Notes: generated by a model from the sequence alone, not told the origin. Numbered from the stretch's first letter, positions 19,621 through 30,791 are shown. The stretch is DNA of 58,220 bases from an uncultured Gammaproteobacteria bacterium (GCA_903942465.1 CAJAPA010000144.1:1-58220), one strand, 5' to 3'. A program made the numbers and translations.

Positions 19621-21570
19621 GTGAACATCCAACGCCTTGCCTTGACCCTCGCCGTATCCGCCAGCCTGCTCGGCCTGTCCGCCTGCAGCCCGAAAACCGG
19701 TGATGGCGCTTCGACAGAAGCCGCGTATGCCAATGAGACCGCCGATGAATTCATCGCCCGCGTCAACCGCGAGCTGACCGAAGCCTATCCGGAAATCACT
19801 TCCTCACAATGGCTGGCCTCGACCTACATCAACAGCGATTCCGAACGCATCTCGGCCAAGGCCAATGAACGCTATCTGGGCATGTTGAGCAAGTACATCG
19901 CCAAAGCCAAGACCTTCCCGGCCGATGCCAAAATGACGCCGGAAACGGCACGCGCCCTGCACCTGCTGAAAATCGGCGTCACCCTGCCGCCGCCGAACGA
20001 TCCGAAAGCCCTGGCCGAAATGACCGGTCTGGCCACCAAGCTCGAAGGCATGTACGGTTCCGGCAAGTACTGTCCGGACAGCAAGAAACCCGAGGACTGC
20101 CTCGACATCGGCGCCGTGTCCAAGATTCTGGCGGAGCCTACCAGCACTTACGACCAACAGCTGAATGCCTGGAACGGCTGGCACACCATCGCCATGCCGA
20201 TGCGCAAGGATTACCAGCGCTTCGCCGAATTGTCCAACCAGGGCGCCAAGGATCTGGGCTTCGGCAACACCGGCGAACTGTGGCGCTCGGGCTACGACAT
20301 GAGCCCTGCCGATTTCCAGAAGGAAAGCGATCGGTTGTGGGGCCAAGTCGAACCGCTGTACAAGGAACTGCAGTGCTACACCAAGAACAAACTGGTCACC
20401 AAGTACGGCGACAAGGGCCAAATCAACGGCATGATTCCGGCGCATCTGACCGGCAACCTCTGGCAGCAGGATTGGGGCAGTCTCTGGCCGATCCTCGAAC
20501 CCTACAAGGGCGCCGGAAGCCTCGACATCAACAGCGTGCTGCAGAAACAGCATGACAAGGTACTGAACGAAAAACTGGCCGCCGCCGGCGGTGCTGCAAC
20601 ACTCAGTCCCTTGAAATTCGCCGATATCTCGCACGAAGCCGACCTGCAGCAGGCCAAGGATATGGCACGTCTTTCGGAAAGCTTCTATACCGGTTTAGGG
20701 ATGCCGAAACTACCCGAATCGCATTGGTCCAATGCACAATTCATCAAACCGCGTGACCGCGATGTGGTCTGCCACGCCAGCGCCTGGGACATGGACCTGA
20801 AAGGCGATGTACGCATCAAGATGTGCATCACCCCGACCGAAGAAGATCTGACCACGCTGTACCATGAGTACGGCCACGTTTATTACTATCTGGCCTACAA
20901 CAAACTGCCTATCCTGTTCCAGGGCGGCGCACACGACGGCTTCCATGAAGCCATCGGCGACACCATCGTGCTGTCGATGACGCCGGAATACATGAGCTCG
21001 ATCGGTCTGATCGACAAACCCGCCGTCAGCCAGGAAGCCGTGATCAACGGCCAGATGCGCATGGCCTTGGCCAAGGTCGCGTTCATGCCCTTCGGTCTGA
21101 TGATCGACCGCTGGCGCTGGGGCGTGTTCGACGGTTCAATCAAACCGGATCAGTACAACAAAGCCTGGTGGGATCTGAAAGCCAAATACCAGGGCGTGGC
21201 TCCGGCTACCGCGCGCGGCGAAGAATACTTCGATGCCGGCGCGAAATACCATGTGCCGGGCAACACGCCTTACACCCGCTATTTCCTGTCGCACATTCTG
21301 CAGTTCCAGTTCTACAAAGCCCTGTGCGATGCGTCCGGCTACAAAGGCCCGCTGTACCAGTGCAACTTCGCCAACAACCCGGAAGCCGGCAAGCGCTACT
21401 GGGCCATGCTGAGCAAGGGCTCCAGCCAGCCCTGGCAGAAGACCATGAAGGAACTGACCGGCAAGGAAGAAATGGACGGCTCCGCGGTGCTGGAATATTT
21501 CGCGCCGCTGCAGAGCTGGCTGAAGGAACAGAACAAGGGCCAGCAATGCGGCTGGCAGGCTCCGGAATAA
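19621..21570 (+). CDS. M2-family metallopeptidase (bacterial angiotensin-converting-enzyme-like peptidyl-dipeptidase), lipoprotein
   Basis: Lipobox LLGLSAC; HEYGHVYYYLAYNKLPILFQGGAHDGFHEAIGDT carries the M2 HExxH...E zinc site. Confidence 0.93.
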   Translation: MNIQRLALTLAVSASLLGLSACSPKTGDGASTEAAYANETADEFIARVNRELTEAYPEITSSQWLASTYINSDSERISAKANERYLGMLSKYIAKAKTFPADAKMTPETARALHLLKIGVTLPPPNDPKALAEMTGLATKLEGMYGSGKYCPDSKKPEDCLDIGAVSKILAEPTSTYDQQLNAWNGWHTIAMPMRKDYQRFAELSNQGAKDLGFGNTGELWRSGYDMSPADFQKESDRLWGQVEPLYKELQCYTKNKLVTKYGDKGQINGMIPAHLTGNLWQQDWGSLWPILEPYKGAGSLDINSVLQKQHDKVLNEKLAAAGGAATLSPLKFADISHEADLQQAKDMARLSESFYTGLGMPKLPESHWSNAQFIKPRDRDVVCHASAWDMDLKGDVRIKMCITPTEEDLTTLYHEYGHVYYYLAYNKLPILFQGGAHDGFHEAIGDTIVLSMTPEYMSSIGLIDKPAVSQEAVINGQMRMALAKVAFMPFGLMIDRWRWGVFDGSIKPDQYNKAWWDLKAKYQGVAPATARGEEYFDAGAKYHVPGNTPYTRYFLSHILQFQFYKALCDASGYKGPLYQCNFANNPEAGKRYWAMLSKGSSQPWQKTMKELTGKEEMDGSAVLEYFAPLQSWLKEQNKGQQCGWQAPE

Positions 21571-21579
21571 AGCCCTGAC

Positions 21580-22683
21580 ATGCTGAGCGCATCTTCCGAC
21601 CTGCAACCCCAGGCCTTGGCCACCGCCACCGCCCTGCCCGCGCGTTTCTACACCGGCGAAGGCACGGCCGCGGTGGACCAGACCGCCGTTTTCAACCGGC
21701 ACTGGCAATACGTCTGCCACAGCACGCAGATCGCCGATGAAGGCGATTACGTGGTCTCGGTTCTCGGCCAGCTTCCGGTCATCGTGATCCGTACCGCCGA
21801 AGGCCTGCGAGGCTACCACAACGTCTGCCGGCACCGGGCCGGGCCGTTGGCGCAGTGCTCGGGCAAAGGCGCCAAGCAATTGCGTTGCCGCTATCACGGC
21901 TGGACCTACAACCTGGACGGCAGTCTGCGTACCGCCACCGAAATGAAGGACGTGGCGGATTTCGACGTCAGTTCGGTGCGTTTGCCGGCGCTGCAGGTGC
22001 GTGAGTTCGCGGGCCTGGTGTTCGCGGCTTCGGAAAACCCGCCGCCGTTCGAGGACTACGTGGCCGGCATCGCCGAGCGTCTTGCGGTCAGCGGCCATGC
22101 ACTTGCCGATCTGCGCTTCCACCAGCATCTGAGTTACGACATCGACTGCAACTGGAAGACCTACGTCGACAATTACCTGGAAGGCTACCATGTGCCGCAC
22201 GTGCATCCGGAGCTGAACAAGCTGCTGGATTACCGCAGCTACGTGACCGAAACCAAACGCTGGTATTCCATGCAGTTCAGCCCGCTGGAAAGCGGCGATG
22301 ATTTGTACGGCTCGGGCGAAGCGCTGTATTACTTCATGTACCCGAACACCATGCTCAACATCCTGCCGGGCCGCCTGCAGACCAACCGCGTATTGCCGTT
22401 ACCGAACAACCGTTGCCGGGTGGAATTCGATTTCTTCTACACCGCGAGTGCCGATTCGGACAAGGATGAAGCGCGCCGCAAGCGTGACTTGGAATTCTCC
22501 GACGTGGTGCAGGATGAAGACATCCAGATTTGCGTTGATGTGCAGCGTGGACTGGACAGCGGCTCTTATATGGCCGGGCGTTTAAACCCGTTGCGCGAGA
22601 ATGCCTTGCATCATTTCCAAGAATTACTGCGGGCGGATTACCGGACTCACAGTTCGTCAGTAGGCTCAAACGCCGCTGGCTGA
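21580..22683 (+). CDS. Rieske non-heme iron oxygenase, alpha subunit
   Basis: CRHRAGPLAQCSGKGAKQLRCRYHGWTYNLDG Rieske site and NWKTYVDNYLEGYHVPHVHPEL iron site. Confidence 0.93.
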   Translation: MLSASSDLQPQALATATALPARFYTGEGTAAVDQTAVFNRHWQYVCHSTQIADEGDYVVSVLGQLPVIVIRTAEGLRGYHNVCRHRAGPLAQCSGKGAKQLRCRYHGWTYNLDGSLRTATEMKDVADFDVSSVRLPALQVREFAGLVFAASENPPPFEDYVAGIAERLAVSGHALADLRFHQHLSYDIDCNWKTYVDNYLEGYHVPHVHPELNKLLDYRSYVTETKRWYSMQFSPLESGDDLYGSGEALYYFMYPNTMLNILPGRLQTNRVLPLPNNRCRVEFDFFYTASADSDKDEARRKRDLEFSDVVQDEDIQICVDVQRGLDSGSYMAGRLNPLRENALHHFQELLRADYRTHSSSVGSNAAG

Positions 22684-23900
22684 TCCGGGCAATGAATGGC
22701 CGCATGTGGTGACTGCAGGTACAAACGCCATACGCCGTAAGAGGCCATCACGAACAGACAGCAGACGCCGGCCATCAGCGCCGGGTTTTTGCTGACCAGT
22801 GGCACCAGCAACCCGGAAATCAGAGCATTTGACATCAGGCTAATAAAGGCCTGCATCGAGGACGCCGTACCGCGGATGTGCGGGTACAGATCGAGCAGCG
22901 CGATGGTCAGAATGGGAAACACCAGCGCGATGCCGAAGGCCAGACCGCTCATCGGCAGCACCGCCCAGGGCAGTTCAAGCCGGACCGCGGTGCTGGCATA
23001 GATCAGATTCAACACCGCCGAGGCCGCGCAGATGCCGAAGCCCCATTGCACCATGCGCATGCCACTGGCCTTGCCGGCCAGCCGGCCGCTAACGAACGCG
23101 CCGATGCTCATGCCGGCGATGGTCGGCACGAAAAACCAGCCGAATTGGGTTTCGTGCAGACGCAGGTGGGTCATCACGTAATCGGGTGCCGCCGCGATGT
23201 ACAGGAACAGGCTGCCGAACAGGAAGGTGCCGGCCAATGCCAGACGCCGGAATCCGGTATGCAGAATCATTTCGCGGTAGGTCGCGCTCAGCGGCACCGG
23301 ATGGAACGCCACCCGCTTGGCAGGCGGATGCGATTCCGGCAGAAAGACGGCCACCACCACCAGCATGAACAGGCTCAACCCGGCCAAAAACCAGAAAATG
23401 CCCTGCCAGTGGCTCCAGCTCAGAATGTAACCGCCGATGATCGGCGCAATGGCCGGCGCGATCGAGAATATCATCGACACCATGCTCATCATGCGTTGGG
23501 CATGGTCGCCGTCGAACACATCGCGGATGACCGCGCGGCCGACAATCAAGCCGACCCCGGCACAAAGCCCTTGAATGAATCGGAAGATCAGCAGTTGCTG
23601 CAGGTCGGCGGCCAGCGCACAACCGACGGAAGAAACCAGAAAGAGTCCCAAACCACCCAGAATGACCGGCCGGCGCCCGAAGGCATCCGACAGCGCACCG
23701 TGCAGCAGCGACATCGCGGCGTAGCCCAGCAGATAGATACTGATGGTCTGTTGGATGGCGGCGTCAGCCACCTGCAAATCATGGGCGAGCGCCCGGAAGG
23801 CCGGAAAAATACTGTCGATGGCAAACGGCCCGACCATCGCCAAAAGGCCGAGAATCAGCGCCAACCGGCGCCGGGAAATAGCCATGGCTTCAAGCGGCAT
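22647..23900 (-). CDS. MFS multidrug transporter, Bcr/CflA type
   Basis: 12-TM pattern; GYAAMSLLHGALSDAFGRRPVILGGL and RFIQGLCAGVGLIVGRAVIRDVFDG motifs. Confidence 0.9.
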   Translation of the reverse strand: MPLEAMAISRRRLALILGLLAMVGPFAIDSIFPAFRALAHDLQVADAAIQQTISIYLLGYAAMSLLHGALSDAFGRRPVILGGLGLFLVSSVGCALAADLQQLLIFRFIQGLCAGVGLIVGRAVIRDVFDGDHAQRMMSMVSMIFSIAPAIAPIIGGYILSWSHWQGIFWFLAGLSLFMLVVVAVFLPESHPPAKRVAFHPVPLSATYREMILHTGFRRLALAGTFLFGSLFLYIAAAPDYVMTHLRLHETQFGWFFVPTIAGMSIGAFVSGRLAGKASGMRMVQWGFGICAASAVLNLIYASTAVRLELPWAVLPMSGLAFGIALVFPILTIALLDLYPHIRGTASSMQAFISLMSNALISGLLVPLVSKNPALMAGVCCLFVMASYGVWRLYLQSPHAAIHCPDQPAAFEPTDEL

Positions 23901-23918
23901 GGACGTGCGGCTCCGGCA

Positions 23919-24080
23919 TCAGAACGGCAACGCCGGCCAGCCGAAAATCGGGGCCAGATACCAATAGGCGGCACCGAGCACGACCAGAACCACGGCCAGA
24001 CGCAGCAGAAAGCCCATCACTTTGAAAAGCAGGACCAGACAGACCAGGGCAACCAGGCCAATGATGATGCTTGTACTCAT
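23919..24080 (-). CDS. 53-aa hydrophobic microprotein
   Basis: Translated by hand: MSTSIIIGLVALVCLVLLFKVMGFLLRLAVVLVVLGAAYWYLAPIFGWPALPF*; AAGGAG (CTCCTT on the plus strand at 24086-24091) upstream of the ATG. Confidence 0.7.
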   Translation of the reverse strand: MSTSIIIGLVALVCLVLLFKVMGFLLRLAVVLVVLGAAYWYLAPIFGWPALPF

Positions 24081-24176
24081 GCAATCTCCTTCGTTTCAGT
24101 TTACCCGAATGCCGAAGGCGATGCCCATCCTGCGGCAAACCCGTTAGAATGAAAACATCCGCACCACGAGCCCGCC

Positions 24177-26426
24177 ATGACCGATTTGACCCGCCCCAGC
24201 TTCCACGGTTTCGAACAGATTCCCCTGCGTGAATATGCCGAACGCGCCTACCTCGATTATTCGATGTACGTCGTGCTCGACCGCGCTCTGCCCTTTCTCG
24301 GCGACGGCCTGAAGCCGGTCCAACGCCGAATCATCTTTGCGATGAGCGAGCTGTCGCTGAACGCCGCCGCCAAGCCGAAGAAATCGGCGCGTACGGTCGG
24401 TGATGTCATCGGTAAATATCACCCGCACGGCGATTCCGCCTGTTACGAAGCCATGGTGCTCATGGCGCAGCCGTTCTCCTATCGTTACCCGCTGATTGAG
24501 GGCCAGGGCAACTTCGGTTCCACCGATGATCCGAAGTCCTTCGCCGCCATGCGTTACACCGAATCCAAACTGACGCCGATTGCCGAAGTGCTGCTGGGCG
24601 AACTCGGCCAGGGCACGGTGGACTGGAACCCGAACTTCGACGGTTCGTTGCAGGAACCGACCTGGTTGCCGGCGCGCCTGCCGCACATCCTGCTGAACGG
24701 CACTACCGGCATCGCGGTCGGCATGGCCACCGACATTCCGCCACACAACCTCAATGAGGTGGTCAGCGCCTGCATCCGCCTGCTCGACGACCCGCAGGCC
24801 AGCGTGCGCGATCTGTGCGAACACGTGCTCGGACCGGACTACCCGAGCCAGGCCGAAATCATCACGCCGCGCAGCGAAATCATCGCGATGTACGAAAGCG
24901 GCGGCGGTTCGATCCGCGCCCGCGCCACCTACGTCAAGGAAAACAGCGATATCGTGCTGACCGCACTGCCCTACCAGGTCTCGCCTTCGAAAGTGATGGA
25001 GCAGATTGCACAGCAGATGCGCGCCAAGAAACTGCCGTGGCTGGAAGACCTGCGCGACGAGTCCGATCATGAAACTCCGACCCGGCTGGTACTGGTGCCG
25101 CGTTCGAACCGGGTCGATGTCGATTCGCTGATGGGACACCTGTTCGCCACCACCGATCTGGAAAAGAGCTACCGGGTCAATTTCAACATCATCGGCCTCG
25201 ATGGCCGTCCGCAGGTCAAGCATCTGAAGGCGCTGCTCAATGAATGGCTGGCGTTCCGCATGGATACCCTGCGTAAGCGTCTGACCTACCGCAAGGAAAA
25301 ACTGGAACGTCGCCTGCACCTGCTGGAAGGCCTGCTCATCGCCTTCCTCAATCTCGATGAAGTCATCCACATCATCCGCACCGAAGACGAGCCGAAAGCC
25401 GCATTGATCGCCCGCTTCAAACTGAGCGAGGACCAGGCCGAGTACATCCTCGAGACCAAACTGAAACAGCTGGCCCGCCTTGAAGAGATGAAAATCCGCG
25501 GCGAACAGGCCGAACTGGCCGCCGAACTGGAAAAGATCATCGCCACGCTCGGCTCCAACGCCAAACTGAAAAAACTGTTGAAGGACGAACTGCAGGCCGA
25601 TGCCAAGAAATTCGGCGATGCCCGTCTGTCGCCGCTGGTGTCGCGCGAAGCGGCGCAGGCCATCGATGAGACCGCGCTGGTCGCCAGCGAACCGATGACC
25701 GTGGTGCTGTCGCAGAAAGGCTGGATCCGCGCCGGCAAGGGCCACGAGCTTGATCCCGGTGCACTCGGCTACCGCGACGGCGACGCCCTGCTCGACTTCG
25801 TGCGCGGGCGCAGCACCTGGAACGCCGCGGTGCTCGATTCGACCGGCCGCAGCTATTCCTGCCTGACCCACACCCTGCCCTCGGCACGTGGCAACGGCGA
25901 GCCGCTCAGTGGTCGCTTCAGTCCGCCGTCCGGTGCCGAATTCGTCGGCCTGGCCTCGGGCGAACCGAGCCAGAAATTCGTGGTCGCTTCCAGTTTCGGC
26001 TACGGCTTCATCACTGCCTTCGAGAATTTCCTGGCCGGCAAAAAAGCCGGCAAGCAGCTGATCAACGCCGACAAGGCCGCCAGCATTCTTCCGCCTGCGG
26101 CGGTACACGACATCAGCAGCGATTTCGTGGTGGCCATCAGCAGCGGCGGCAACCTGCTGGCGTTTCCGGCGTCGGAGCTTCCCGAGCTCGACAAGGGCAA
26201 GGGCAACAAAATCCTGCAGATTCCACCGGCCAAACTCAAAGACGGCGAGGAGAATATCGTGGCCGTCACCTGTGTGCGCAGCGGCGGCGAACTGGTGCTG
26301 CACTGCGGGCAGCGCAAGTTGGTGTTGAGCTGGCGCGACCTCCAGGCCTATCAGGGTGCGCGCGCCCAGCGCGGGCATGCCCTGCCGCGCGGTTTCCAGC
26401 GCGTCGACAGCATCGAAAGTCTTTAA
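24177..26426 (+). CDS. parC: DNA topoisomerase IV subunit A
   Basis: 749 aa; [71 protein letters not shown]. Confidence 0.97.
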   Translation: MTDLTRPSFHGFEQIPLREYAERAYLDYSMYVVLDRALPFLGDGLKPVQRRIIFAMSELSLNAAAKPKKSARTVGDVIGKYHPHGDSACYEAMVLMAQPFSYRYPLIEGQGNFGSTDDPKSFAAMRYTESKLTPIAEVLLGELGQGTVDWNPNFDGSLQEPTWLPARLPHILLNGTTGIAVGMATDIPPHNLNEVVSACIRLLDDPQASVRDLCEHVLGPDYPSQAEIITPRSEIIAMYESGGGSIRARATYVKENSDIVLTALPYQVSPSKVMEQIAQQMRAKKLPWLEDLRDESDHETPTRLVLVPRSNRVDVDSLMGHLFATTDLEKSYRVNFNIIGLDGRPQVKHLKALLNEWLAFRMDTLRKRLTYRKEKLERRLHLLEGLLIAFLNLDEVIHIIRTEDEPKAALIARFKLSEDQAEYILETKLKQLARLEEMKIRGEQAELAAELEKIIATLGSNAKLKKLLKDELQADAKKFGDARLSPLVSREAAQAIDETALVASEPMTVVLSQKGWIRAGKGHELDPGALGYRDGDALLDFVRGRSTWNAAVLDSTGRSYSCLTHTLPSARGNGEPLSGRFSPPSGAEFVGLASGEPSQKFVVASSFGYGFITAFENFLAGKKAGKQLINADKAASILPPAAVHDISSDFVVAISSGGNLLAFPASELPELDKGKGNKILQIPPAKLKDGEENIVAVTCVRSGGELVLHCGQRKLVLSWRDLQAYQGARAQRGHALPRGFQRVDSIESL

Positions 26427-26447
26427 TTTTCAGAGGAGTCCGATTTC

Positions 26448-28847
26448 ATGGCACTGCTGACCTGGACCAAACGCGCACTGGTGGCGCTGCTGTTGATTGT
26501 GTTCCTGCTCGCGGCAAGCATTTACTTCCTGCTGCGTGGCAGCCTGCCGGTGCTCGATGGCACACAGACCTTGCAGGGGCTGTCGCAACCGGTACAGATC
26601 AGCCGCGACGGCAACGGCACGGTCACTCTGACCGCCGGCAACGATGCCGATGCCGCCCGCGCACTCGGCTACGTGCACGCCCAGGAGCGTTACTTTGAAA
26701 TGGATCTGCTGCGGCGCTCGGCTGCCGGCGAGCTGTCTGCGCTGTTCGGTGAAATGGCGGTGGAAAAGGACAAGTCCATCCGTATCCATCGCCTGCGCGC
26801 GCGCATCCGCGAGCATTTCGCCCAGATGGCCGGCAAAGATGCTGCAGTGCTGCAGGCCTATGCCGATGGCGTCAATGCCGGGCTGGCCGATCTGTCGGTC
26901 CGGCCTTGGCCGTATCTGCTGCTCAGCACCAAACCCGAAGCCTGGCAGCCGGAAGATTCGTTTCTGGTCGGCTATGCGATGTTCTTCGACCTGCAGGATG
27001 AAAGCAACGAACGCGAGTTCAAGCTCTGGCAGCTGAGGGGCGCGCTGCCGGATCCGATTTACAAGTTGCTGACCGAAACCCAATCGGAATGGGATGCACC
27101 GCTGTTCGGTGAGCCGAAAAACGCGATGCGCATTCCCGATGCCGATCAGATCAACCTCAACAGCATGAGCGCCCCGCAATTGGCGTTCCAGCCGAACCGA
27201 CAGGCCGAAGCGGTCGGTAGCAACAATTTCGCGGTGGCCGGATCGCTAACCCGTGACGGACGCGCCATCGTTGCCGATGACATGCATCTGGGACTGCGCG
27301 CGCCCAACATATGGTTCCGTGCCCGCCTGCTCACCGGTAGCGATTCGGACGTCTCCGGTTTTACCCTGCCCGGCATTCCCTCGGTCATCGTCGGAAGCAA
27401 TCGTCATGTCGCCTGGGGTTTCACCAACAGCTATGGTGATTTCACCGATTTCTTCATCGTGCGTTGGGCCGATGCCGCACGCAGCAGCTACATCAATGCC
27501 GAAGGCAAGGCCGTTCCGGTTCGGCGCTTCCAGGAACGTATCGCAGTCAAAGGCGGCAAAGATGTGATGCTGGACATAAGCGAAACGGAATGGGGCCCGG
27601 TGACCCGGGAGGTCGATAAACGAGTCTCCCTAGCCTTGCGCTGGGTAGCGCAGGAACCGGGCGCGCTCAACCTTGGTCTGAACGGAGTCACACGCAGCCG
27701 TTCGCTTGATGAAGCGCTCCTGGCTGCCGAAAGCACCGGTATTCCCGGCCAGAATCTGGTCATCGGCGACAAGAACGGGCGCATTGCCTGGCGTCTGACC
27801 GCCCAGATGCCGAAGCGCGTCGGCAACTGCGACAAGCGCATGCCCATGGACCCAACGGCCGGCTGCACCTGGAACGGCTGGCTGCCCGGTGCGGAAAATC
27901 CGAAACTGGTCGATCCGCCGATGGCGCGGCTGTGGACGGCCAACGGCCGCGTCGTCGACGGTCCGTGGCTGGAGCTGGTCGGAAACGCCGGTTACGCCTT
28001 CGGTGCTCGCGGCACGGCCATCCGCGAGAATCTGTTGGCCAAAAAACAATTCACCGAAAACGACCTGCTGGCGATTCAGACCGATGGCCGCGCACCGTTC
28101 CTGGAACGTTGGTGGCAAAAGCTGGATGACGCCGCCGGGGATGCCACGGCGGATTCCGCCCTGCGCGCCCTGCACGATGCCGACCCGAGCTGGGATGGCG
28201 GCGCCAACGTTGACTCGGTCAGCTACCGCATCACCCGGGCTTGGCGCTTGGAGGTCAGTAATCGTATTGAGGAAATGCTGTTGGCACCGGCCATTGAACG
28301 TCTTGGCCGCGAGGCCACCAAGCCCGGTCCGAACGGTTTCGATTACGAAGCGCCGGGCTTCACCGGCTTCGAGGACGTAGCCTGGGCGCTCTTGGATGAC
28401 CAACCGAAACACCTGTTGACCCGCGACTACAAAGATTGGAACGACCTGCTGGAACAGGCTGCCAAAACGGTGCAGGCCAAACTCGGCGAACAAGGCCCGC
28501 TGAAGGATCGCACTTGGGGCGAGCGCAATACCGCCGCCATCTGCCATCCGCTAGCTGCGGCTTTGCCGGCTTTCGCCAAATCGGCGCTGTGCATGCCGCC
28601 AGATCAACTGGAGGGCGATGCCGACATGGCGCTGGTGGTGTCACCGAATTTCGGCGCGTCGCAACGCATGGTGGTCTCGCCGGGCCATGAACAGGATGGC
28701 ATCATCCACATGCCAGGCGGCCAAAGCGGGCACTTGCTCTCGCCCTTCTGGGGTGCCGGTCATGCCGATTGGGTACAGCACAAAGCCACACCCTTCCTCC
28801 CCGGAAAAACTGAATACACCCTCGATCTGAAACCGGCCGGCGGCTGA
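26448..28847 (+). CDS. Penicillin acylase family (Ntn-hydrolase) protein
   Basis: 799 aa; N-terminal signal anchor, catalytic GSNNFAVAGSLTRDGRAIVADDMHLGLRAPNIWF motif. Confidence 0.92.
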   Translation: MALLTWTKRALVALLLIVFLLAASIYFLLRGSLPVLDGTQTLQGLSQPVQISRDGNGTVTLTAGNDADAARALGYVHAQERYFEMDLLRRSAAGELSALFGEMAVEKDKSIRIHRLRARIREHFAQMAGKDAAVLQAYADGVNAGLADLSVRPWPYLLLSTKPEAWQPEDSFLVGYAMFFDLQDESNEREFKLWQLRGALPDPIYKLLTETQSEWDAPLFGEPKNAMRIPDADQINLNSMSAPQLAFQPNRQAEAVGSNNFAVAGSLTRDGRAIVADDMHLGLRAPNIWFRARLLTGSDSDVSGFTLPGIPSVIVGSNRHVAWGFTNSYGDFTDFFIVRWADAARSSYINAEGKAVPVRRFQERIAVKGGKDVMLDISETEWGPVTREVDKRVSLALRWVAQEPGALNLGLNGVTRSRSLDEALLAAESTGIPGQNLVIGDKNGRIAWRLTAQMPKRVGNCDKRMPMDPTAGCTWNGWLPGAENPKLVDPPMARLWTANGRVVDGPWLELVGNAGYAFGARGTAIRENLLAKKQFTENDLLAIQTDGRAPFLERWWQKLDDAAGDATADSALRALHDADPSWDGGANVDSVSYRITRAWRLEVSNRIEEMLLAPAIERLGREATKPGPNGFDYEAPGFTGFEDVAWALLDDQPKHLLTRDYKDWNDLLEQAAKTVQAKLGEQGPLKDRTWGERNTAAICHPLAAALPAFAKSALCMPPDQLEGDADMALVVSPNFGASQRMVVSPGHEQDGIIHMPGGQSGHLLSPFWGAGHADWVQHKATPFLPGKTEYTLDLKPAGG

Positions 28848-28857
28848 AACCTAAGGG

Positions 28858-29250
28858 TCAGCCCAAGGCCAGCAAGGCGATACTGAGACCCAAGCCAATC
28901 GCCCAAATCAAGGAGCGCAGGGTGGCGCGGTTGGCCAGATACGCCCAGGTATAGAGCAGCCGGGCGCCGATGAATGCCATGGCCAGAAGATCGATGCGCG
29001 CTTGTTCGGCACCGCCGATCTGGGCAAAAAGCACCCCGGCAATGAACAGGGGCAGCGCTTCGTAGCCATTCAGCTGTGCGGCATGTGCCCGGCCACGCCA
29101 GCCTTCGAGGGCGGCTTCCCACGCGCGCGGATTGAAATTGTCGTAACCACCCTGCTTGCGCGGAATACGCGCCAGCGTGGCCTTGGCCGAGCCGACGGTC
29201 AGAATGGGCAGCAGACATGCCGCCAGAACACACCATTGTGCAATCGTCAT
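28858..29250 (-). CDS. MAPEG-family membrane protein
   Basis: 130 aa, four TM segments, NPRAWEAALEGWRGRAHAAQLNGYEALPLFIAGVL motif. Confidence 0.88.
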   Translation of the reverse strand: MTIAQWCVLAACLLPILTVGSAKATLARIPRKQGGYDNFNPRAWEAALEGWRGRAHAAQLNGYEALPLFIAGVLFAQIGGAEQARIDLLAMAFIGARLLYTWAYLANRATLRSLIWAIGLGLSIALLALG

Positions 29251-29297
29251 GAAACTCTCCTGATTCGAGTGAATGAAAATGAAATAGTGGTGCGAGG

Positions 29298-30425
29298 TTA
29301 AGCCAGAAGCTTGTGCAGAATCAACTGAAACAATCCGGGCAAGCGTTCCAGATCGGCCACGGAGACATGCTCGTCGACTTTGTGGATGCTGGCATTGACC
29401 GGACCAAGTTCGATGACCTCCGCGCCCAGCGGCGCGATGAAACGCGCATCCGAGGTGCCGCCGCCGGTGTTCTCAACCGGAACCTGTCCGCAGTATTCGG
29501 CTATCGCCTCGCGTACGGCATTGCGCAAGGGTCCGTCATGGGTCAGGAACGGTTCGCCGCCGCGGTGCCAGTGAAGCTGGTAATCCAGACCGGCGGCGTT
29601 CAACACGGACTCGACCTCGTTCTCGAGTTGTTCGGCGCGCCAGCCCGGGTTATAGCGGAAGTTGAACAACGCACGAAGCGTTCCTGGAATGACATTGTTG
29701 GCGCCGGTGCCGGCAGTGATGTTGGAGATCTGGAAGGAAGACGGCGGAAACTCGGGATAGCCCTCGTCCCATCGCCGGGCGGCCAGCTCGGCCAGCGGCG
29801 CCATGGCCTGATGGATCGGGTTGCGCGCTTTCTCCGGGTAGGCCACATGACCTTGGATGCCATTGACGGTCAGCGTGCCGCTGAGCGTGCCGCGACGGCC
29901 AACGCGGACCAGATCGCCGAGCGCCGCCATCGATGAGGGCTCGCCAGTGATGCAGTAGTCAATGTGCTGGCCGCTGCTGCGGAAGTGTTCGGCCACACGC
30001 CTTACGCCCTCGATGGCATCGCCTTCTTCATCCGAGGTCAGCAGCAGCGCCAGTGTGCCGCGATGATTGGGATGGGCGGCGACGAACTGTTCCATGGCAA
30101 TCACGAAGGCCGCAACCGAGCCTTTCATGTCGGCGGCACCGCGGCCGTACAGCATGCCGCCCCGGATGTCCGGGATGAAGGGATCGGAAATCCACAGACT
30201 GGCATCGCCCGGCGGCACGACATCGGTGTGGCCAAGCAATACGGTGACCGGGGCGCCCTGCCCGTGCGTGACCCATAAATTCTTCACGGCGCCGAAGTCC
30301 AGACGCTGGCACAGGCATCCGGAGCGCTCCAGACGCGCGGCGATGCTTTCCATGCAGCCGGCGTCGTCGGGCGTGACCGAACGCCGTGCGATCAATTCCT
30401 GCGTCAATGCCAGCACATCGCTCAT
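29298..30425 (-). CDS. dapE: Succinyl-diaminopimelate desuccinylase
   Basis: [78 protein letters not shown]. Confidence 0.96.
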   Translation of the reverse strand: MSDVLALTQELIARRSVTPDDAGCMESIAARLERSGCLCQRLDFGAVKNLWVTHGQGAPVTVLLGHTDVVPPGDASLWISDPFIPDIRGGMLYGRGAADMKGSVAAFVIAMEQFVAAHPNHRGTLALLLTSDEEGDAIEGVRRVAEHFRSSGQHIDYCITGEPSSMAALGDLVRVGRRGTLSGTLTVNGIQGHVAYPEKARNPIHQAMAPLAELAARRWDEGYPEFPPSSFQISNITAGTGANNVIPGTLRALFNFRYNPGWRAEQLENEVESVLNAAGLDYQLHWHRGGEPFLTHDGPLRNAVREAIAEYCGQVPVENTGGGTSDARFIAPLGAEVIELGPVNASIHKVDEHVSVADLERLPGLFQLILHKLLA

Positions 30426-30434
30426 GGTCTCTCC

Positions 30435-30791
30435 TCAGGCGGAAAACAGTTTCTTGTACTGTGCGTCTTTGAAGCCAAGTACCACACGGCCGTCGGGAAA
30501 CACCAGCACCGGGCGTTTAACCAGCGCCGGGTATTCCTTCAGCAACATCAGGTATTCGGGCGTCGAGCCCGGCGACTTCTTGTTGGGCAGCAGGTTTCGC
30601 CAGGTGGTGCTGGTTTTATTCAGCAACGCATCGAAACCGCCCAGCTGTCCGGCCCAGGCGCTCAGCATTTCAGGAGCGATCGGATGGGTGCGGTAATCAA
30701 CGAACACGAACGGCTGCTCGATGCGCTTCAACCAATTCTGCGCTTTCCGGCAGGTGTCGCAGTTCGGCAGACCGTAGAGGGTCAAACTCAC
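30435..30791 (-). CDS. Spx/MgsR/ArsC-like thioredoxin-fold protein
   Basis: [21 protein letters not shown] CxxC site and [18 protein letters not shown] motif. Confidence 0.9.
   Translation of the reverse strand: MSLTLYGLPNCDTCRKAQNWLKRIEQPFVFVDYRTHPIAPEMLSAWAGQLGGFDALLNKTSTTWRNLLPNKKSPGSTPEYLMLLKEYPALVKRPVLVFPDGRVVLGFKDAQYKKLFSA

Noticed and set aside
22878-24152. 424-aa plus-strand ORF, very rich in His/Gln/Arg, opposite the MFS gene
   Set aside because: Composition is the antisense image of hydrophobic TM codons; no real domain.
24144-26378. 744-aa antisense ORF opposite parC
   Set aside because: Same codon-bias artefact; the parC frame is unambiguous.
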